From the NCBI GenBank assembly GCA_013396915.1, contig VWZL01000114.1:190691-254690 (forward strand): DNA of 64,000 nucleotides. The letters are read 5' to 3'. The DNA comes from Stercorarius parasiticus. Lineage: Eukaryota; Chordata; Aves; Charadriiformes; Stercorariidae. The notes beneath the pieces were generated by a model. It was not told where the DNA came from, made no database searches, and saw only the letters and a program-made list of their open reading frames with translations. The position numbers were made by a program, and so were the translations under genes. Positions 61,101 through 64,000 of this stretch are shown here, piece after piece (the first letter of the stretch is position 1; each line of letters opens with the position of its first letter).

Positions 61101-63780
61101 GTGTTCCAGTGTACCTCAAACTGGTCACTAATCAGATATATGTGAGAAATGCTCTTGAAGCCTTGCTGTATTGATTCAATGGAGTGAGTGCTCCAGCCCT
61201 GGACCCCCTCACTGAACAGACTGAGAGAGTAATTTAATACACTGGTGTAGACATAACTGTATTTCCTAGGTTCTTAAATGTATCTTTATGTTTCTTTATG
61301 TCACTATAAACCAACAGTGAGCTGTTGAAAGATTCTAAGAGTCTGCTGGAATTTCAGTGCTCTGGTCTGCTTTCTGCAGGTGTGTAACATCTCTGTAGGA
61401 GTGTGGTGGGGAAGAAATGTTTTCTGTGTTTAGTCCTGTAGTTTCTAATAACTTCTCAGCCTACAACCTGTGCTGTCTGTGTATAACAGTCCTTCAAAAA
61501 AAACCAAAACAAACCACCCCAGAATGCAGTGTTCAGAGGTGTTCATAACAGAGGATACTGGTTTTACATGCAAACACAGTGTGATGTCAAGAAAAAAAAA
61601 GCATGTTGAAGTTTAACTTGGTTGGAGTGAGATGTTGGGATAGGAATTTCTCTTGCCTTGAATTAGGCATCTCACGGGGGGACTTTTCTTGATTAATTAA
61701 GACAGCTACAATACTTTCACATAAATTATTCAACAATTAAGAGGAAACTGTTACAAGATGCAGTCATCCTGGCCTAACTATTATTCACGTGGATCTTTAA
61801 ATAAAGATTCAATGGCAGGTATGCACAGTAAGTTTTGGATGGTATGTTTCCTGCTTAACCAGCTGACTCCATTCTGCAAACAGAATGTATTTTAAGTTCA
61901 CTTTCAATTTTTTTTTTTTTTTATATTACTGCTTCATTAGAAAATCTTTTCATTTAAATTGACAGAAGTTTAGTAAACTGACTTCTCAGTCAATTACTTT
62001 TCTCAGTACCTTTTTAGTCTTAAATCCAATGCCTTCTGTACATAGCTTAATATACATCCACTTTTTAATTTCCATCTAGTCCTTGTGCTTCTTCATTTCT
62101 TTTTCTATTCTATTTTGTTTTCAGGCCATTACTATCACTGCTTCCTGATTCTTCAATACTTGATGCTTGTACCGTTCTATTTATTTCACAAATTTTTTTC
62201 TAAATAAAACAAACCATAATTTTATTACTATTGGGCAATTCTACACTTTGTGGCCTTCTGGCCACAATGACACAAGTTGTAGTAATCGTTGTTATTTATT
62301 TGTGTGTAATATTATAATAGCTTCAATCTGGAGTTAAAGTTTCTGCAATTCTGATTTGAATCCTGTATCTGCGAAATCCACTGTGGAAGCAGCTCATAGC
62401 AACATCCACATCTTTGATAAAGCTATTGGAGATCCAAGATCTTATTTTAGCTTTTCGAGAGGCCCCTAATCCTTCTAATGCACCAGGAGGAATAACTGAT
62501 TCTCAGATGTACCAACCAAAATATTATAATTTAAATTCTGTTCTTATGAAATCACTCACTAGAACATAATAATAATATGGAAGATTAGGCATATAAAAAT
62601 TAATTTCAGTGGGCTCAGTGTGTTTTTCCTTAATTTCCTTTAAACGTATATTCTCGATGTAACTTGACATAAGATAAAATTCACCTTGCCAAATTTGCCC
62701 ATTGGTTATGTTGCATCTAGTTCCACTTCTTTTAATACTGTATTGAGGATGTAAGGGAAACTAGAATTTGAGCATTTGCAGTAGACGCATTCACATTCTT
62801 TCCTTGCACTTGAGTTCTTATCTCACTCTCTGCTTTGGGTATGAAATGATGATACTTTTAGCCCCAGGTCACACATGTGTAGTTTGTTATACCTTCATGA
62901 GGATTCCCTTTGAAACCTGAATCCACGCAACTTTTTGAATTGCCCGTATTAATCTTTCAGTGCACTGCTGAACCCAATCTGTTGGATCCATGTTGAAGCT
63001 GGTAAAATGTGTTAGCTACAGGTTTGAACTTTGTCTCATAAACAAGCCTGCCTTTTGTCTCAAACAGTTACAACAAAATGAAATATAATAGATTTAAAAA
63101 TATCACTAAATCAGTTCTGAAGATATATAGTATACCTAGACAACGTGCTGATTAAGTTTTTATTTCCTTGAAATCAAGAGAATTTATGTATCACCAGAGA
63201 GTAAATCTGTTCCCTGGAATTTACTTCCATTCTTTGAGGTAGAATATAGTTTCCTTTCACCAGCTACACTCTCTTTTTGGAAATCTTGTCTAGGCAAAAT
63301 GTGGGGACTTGGACACCAGTCAAGAGATTTCCACATATGCCGAGAAGTGGTCCTTTGGATGCTTCCAAACCACTGCACGCACGTTGTAACTGTGCAGGGA
63401 AATGGAATTTACATTATTAGGGAAATGGAAGTCACAGTTTCTCTTTATGAGATCAAAGAATATTTATCACTTAGACCACCTGGCTTAAGAAGCAAACTTA
63501 ACTAAATTGAACTAAGCTAAGCTAAACTAAACTCAAAAAGTTAAGAAGGCAGAACCATTTTCAAATAGACAATTTAGTCTTGATATTGCTGACGTGAAAA
63601 TAAATTTTGGACTTCAATGGATTCTTTGTGTGCAATGAATTATCTTGAGGATAACTAAACCATGACGGTGCATGGGTATAAAAAGGAGAAAATTACATAC
63701 TTGGTAAGTCTGGTCCAAAAAAGCAGTGAGCACTTGAACACTTTTGGTACAAATTCAACAGTCCCGATATGTAATTCCAC
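55138..63780. other. AT-rich GRIK2 intron 1, right part
   Basis: Noncoding intron. It contains a T-rich run at 55529-55556, a (TC)n run near 57888-57899, a 20-base tandem duplication at 57804-57843, T runs near 57495 and 61909-61922, and a degenerate 'aactaa' repeat near 63500-63533. The 88- and 122-codon open frames near 59.3-59.9 kb show no domain or splice context and are judged chance. Confidence 0.45.
57804..57843. repeat. 20-bp imperfect tandem duplication
   Basis: Units 'gaatggttgtcagtgttagt' and 'gaatggttgtcggtgttact' are adjacent and differ at two positions. Confidence 0.9.
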
Positions 63781-63980
63781 ATTTTGCTGCTAGGGTCCTC
63801 TGGGGTCCGTCAGGGCAGGGCCCGGCAGCCAGGGTCCATCCCACCACCCCAGCCAGGACCAGGGCAACTGGGGGGCACCAGGGACAGCCCCATTCCTGGG
63901 TATCAAGCACCACCCTGGGGATGGGCCAAGGCTGGGTTGGGATGTGGGCGGGGCTTGGTGGGGCACATGGCCAGGCTGTG
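63781..63980. other. GC-rich block at the right edge, unidentified
   Basis: About 200 bases of abruptly GC-rich sequence inside AT-rich intron, with many 'ccagg', 'ggggc' and 'accaccc' words and few CpG dinucleotides. Frames on both strands are open for 60-75 codons only because of composition. It could be a minisatellite, part of an unrecognised mobile element entering the window, or an isolated GC-rich insertion. It has no coding motif I recognise. Confidence 0.5.
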
Positions 63981-64000
63981 ATCACTTTAGCTGTGGATTC

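Larger units (their letters stand above)
16440..64000 (+). other. GRIK2: GRIK2 intron 1 (beginning; no exon 2 in window)
   Basis: The intron starts with GTAAGA at 16440. The next GluK2 segment after HVLRFG, an IFEYVES-type sequence, is not found in any + strand frame through 64000, so the intron is at least 47.5 kb here. GRIK2 has very long introns in vertebrates. The interval is mostly AT-rich noncoding DNA; repeats and candidate elements within it are listed separately. Confidence 0.85.

Noticed and set aside
1..64000. CRISPR arrays, bacterial operons, prophage or endogenous retrovirus structure
   Set aside because: No regularly spaced repeats, no LTR pairs and no gag-pol-env type frames were found; the context is a vertebrate gene locus.
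16440..64000. GRIK2 exon 2 within the window
   Set aside because: No + strand frame encodes the expected continuation (an IFEYVES-type segment) after HVLRFG.

Overview
The window is a vertebrate nuclear sequence, most likely from a bird. All recognisable interspersed repeats are CR1 LINEs with the avian-type 3' end (a 'ggtcccttccaacc' core followed by 'attctatg' octamers), and I recognise no SINEs. It contains one 102-base assembly gap (10047-10148) and three single Ns, as in a draft assembly.

The one gene I can identify is GRIK2, the kainate receptor subunit GluK2. Its first coding exon (16325-16439, + strand) encodes the signal peptide and the first residues of the mature receptor, and it ends in a strong splice donor. 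No second GRIK2 exon is visible, so everything from 16440 to 64000 is read as the first part of intron 1.

Layout: 1-8900 is AT-rich upstream sequence, and holds a younger minus-strand CR1 nested inside an older plus-strand CR1 (about 4452-6615). From 8900 to 20200 is the GC- and CpG-richer 5' domain of the gene. It comprises a large CpG island (about 9540-11370, with the gap inside), a near-perfect REST/RE1 silencer in a second CpG patch (13535-13555), two perfect inverted repeats (13288-13317 and 15810-15832), a leader with several short upstream ORFs, the GRIK2 coding exon, and a third CpG patch in intron 1 (about 17290-17580). From 20200 to 64000 is AT-rich intron with CR1 fragments near 28.8, 46.7, 50.5 (weak) and 54.5-55.1 kb, homopolymer tracts, a few candidate conserved noncoding elements, two exon-like segments, and a GC-rich block at the right edge.

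My reading of how the parts work together: GRIK2 is a neuronal gene. A CpG-island promoter, a REST site for silencing outside neurons, and a uORF-bearing leader together form a coherent transcriptional and translational control region ahead of the exon. The coding exon and the REST motif are read directly from the sequence. The transcription start, leader splicing and enhancer calls are inference. Apart from GRIK2 and CR1 remnants, I found no open reading frame with convincing protein-coding character on either strand.
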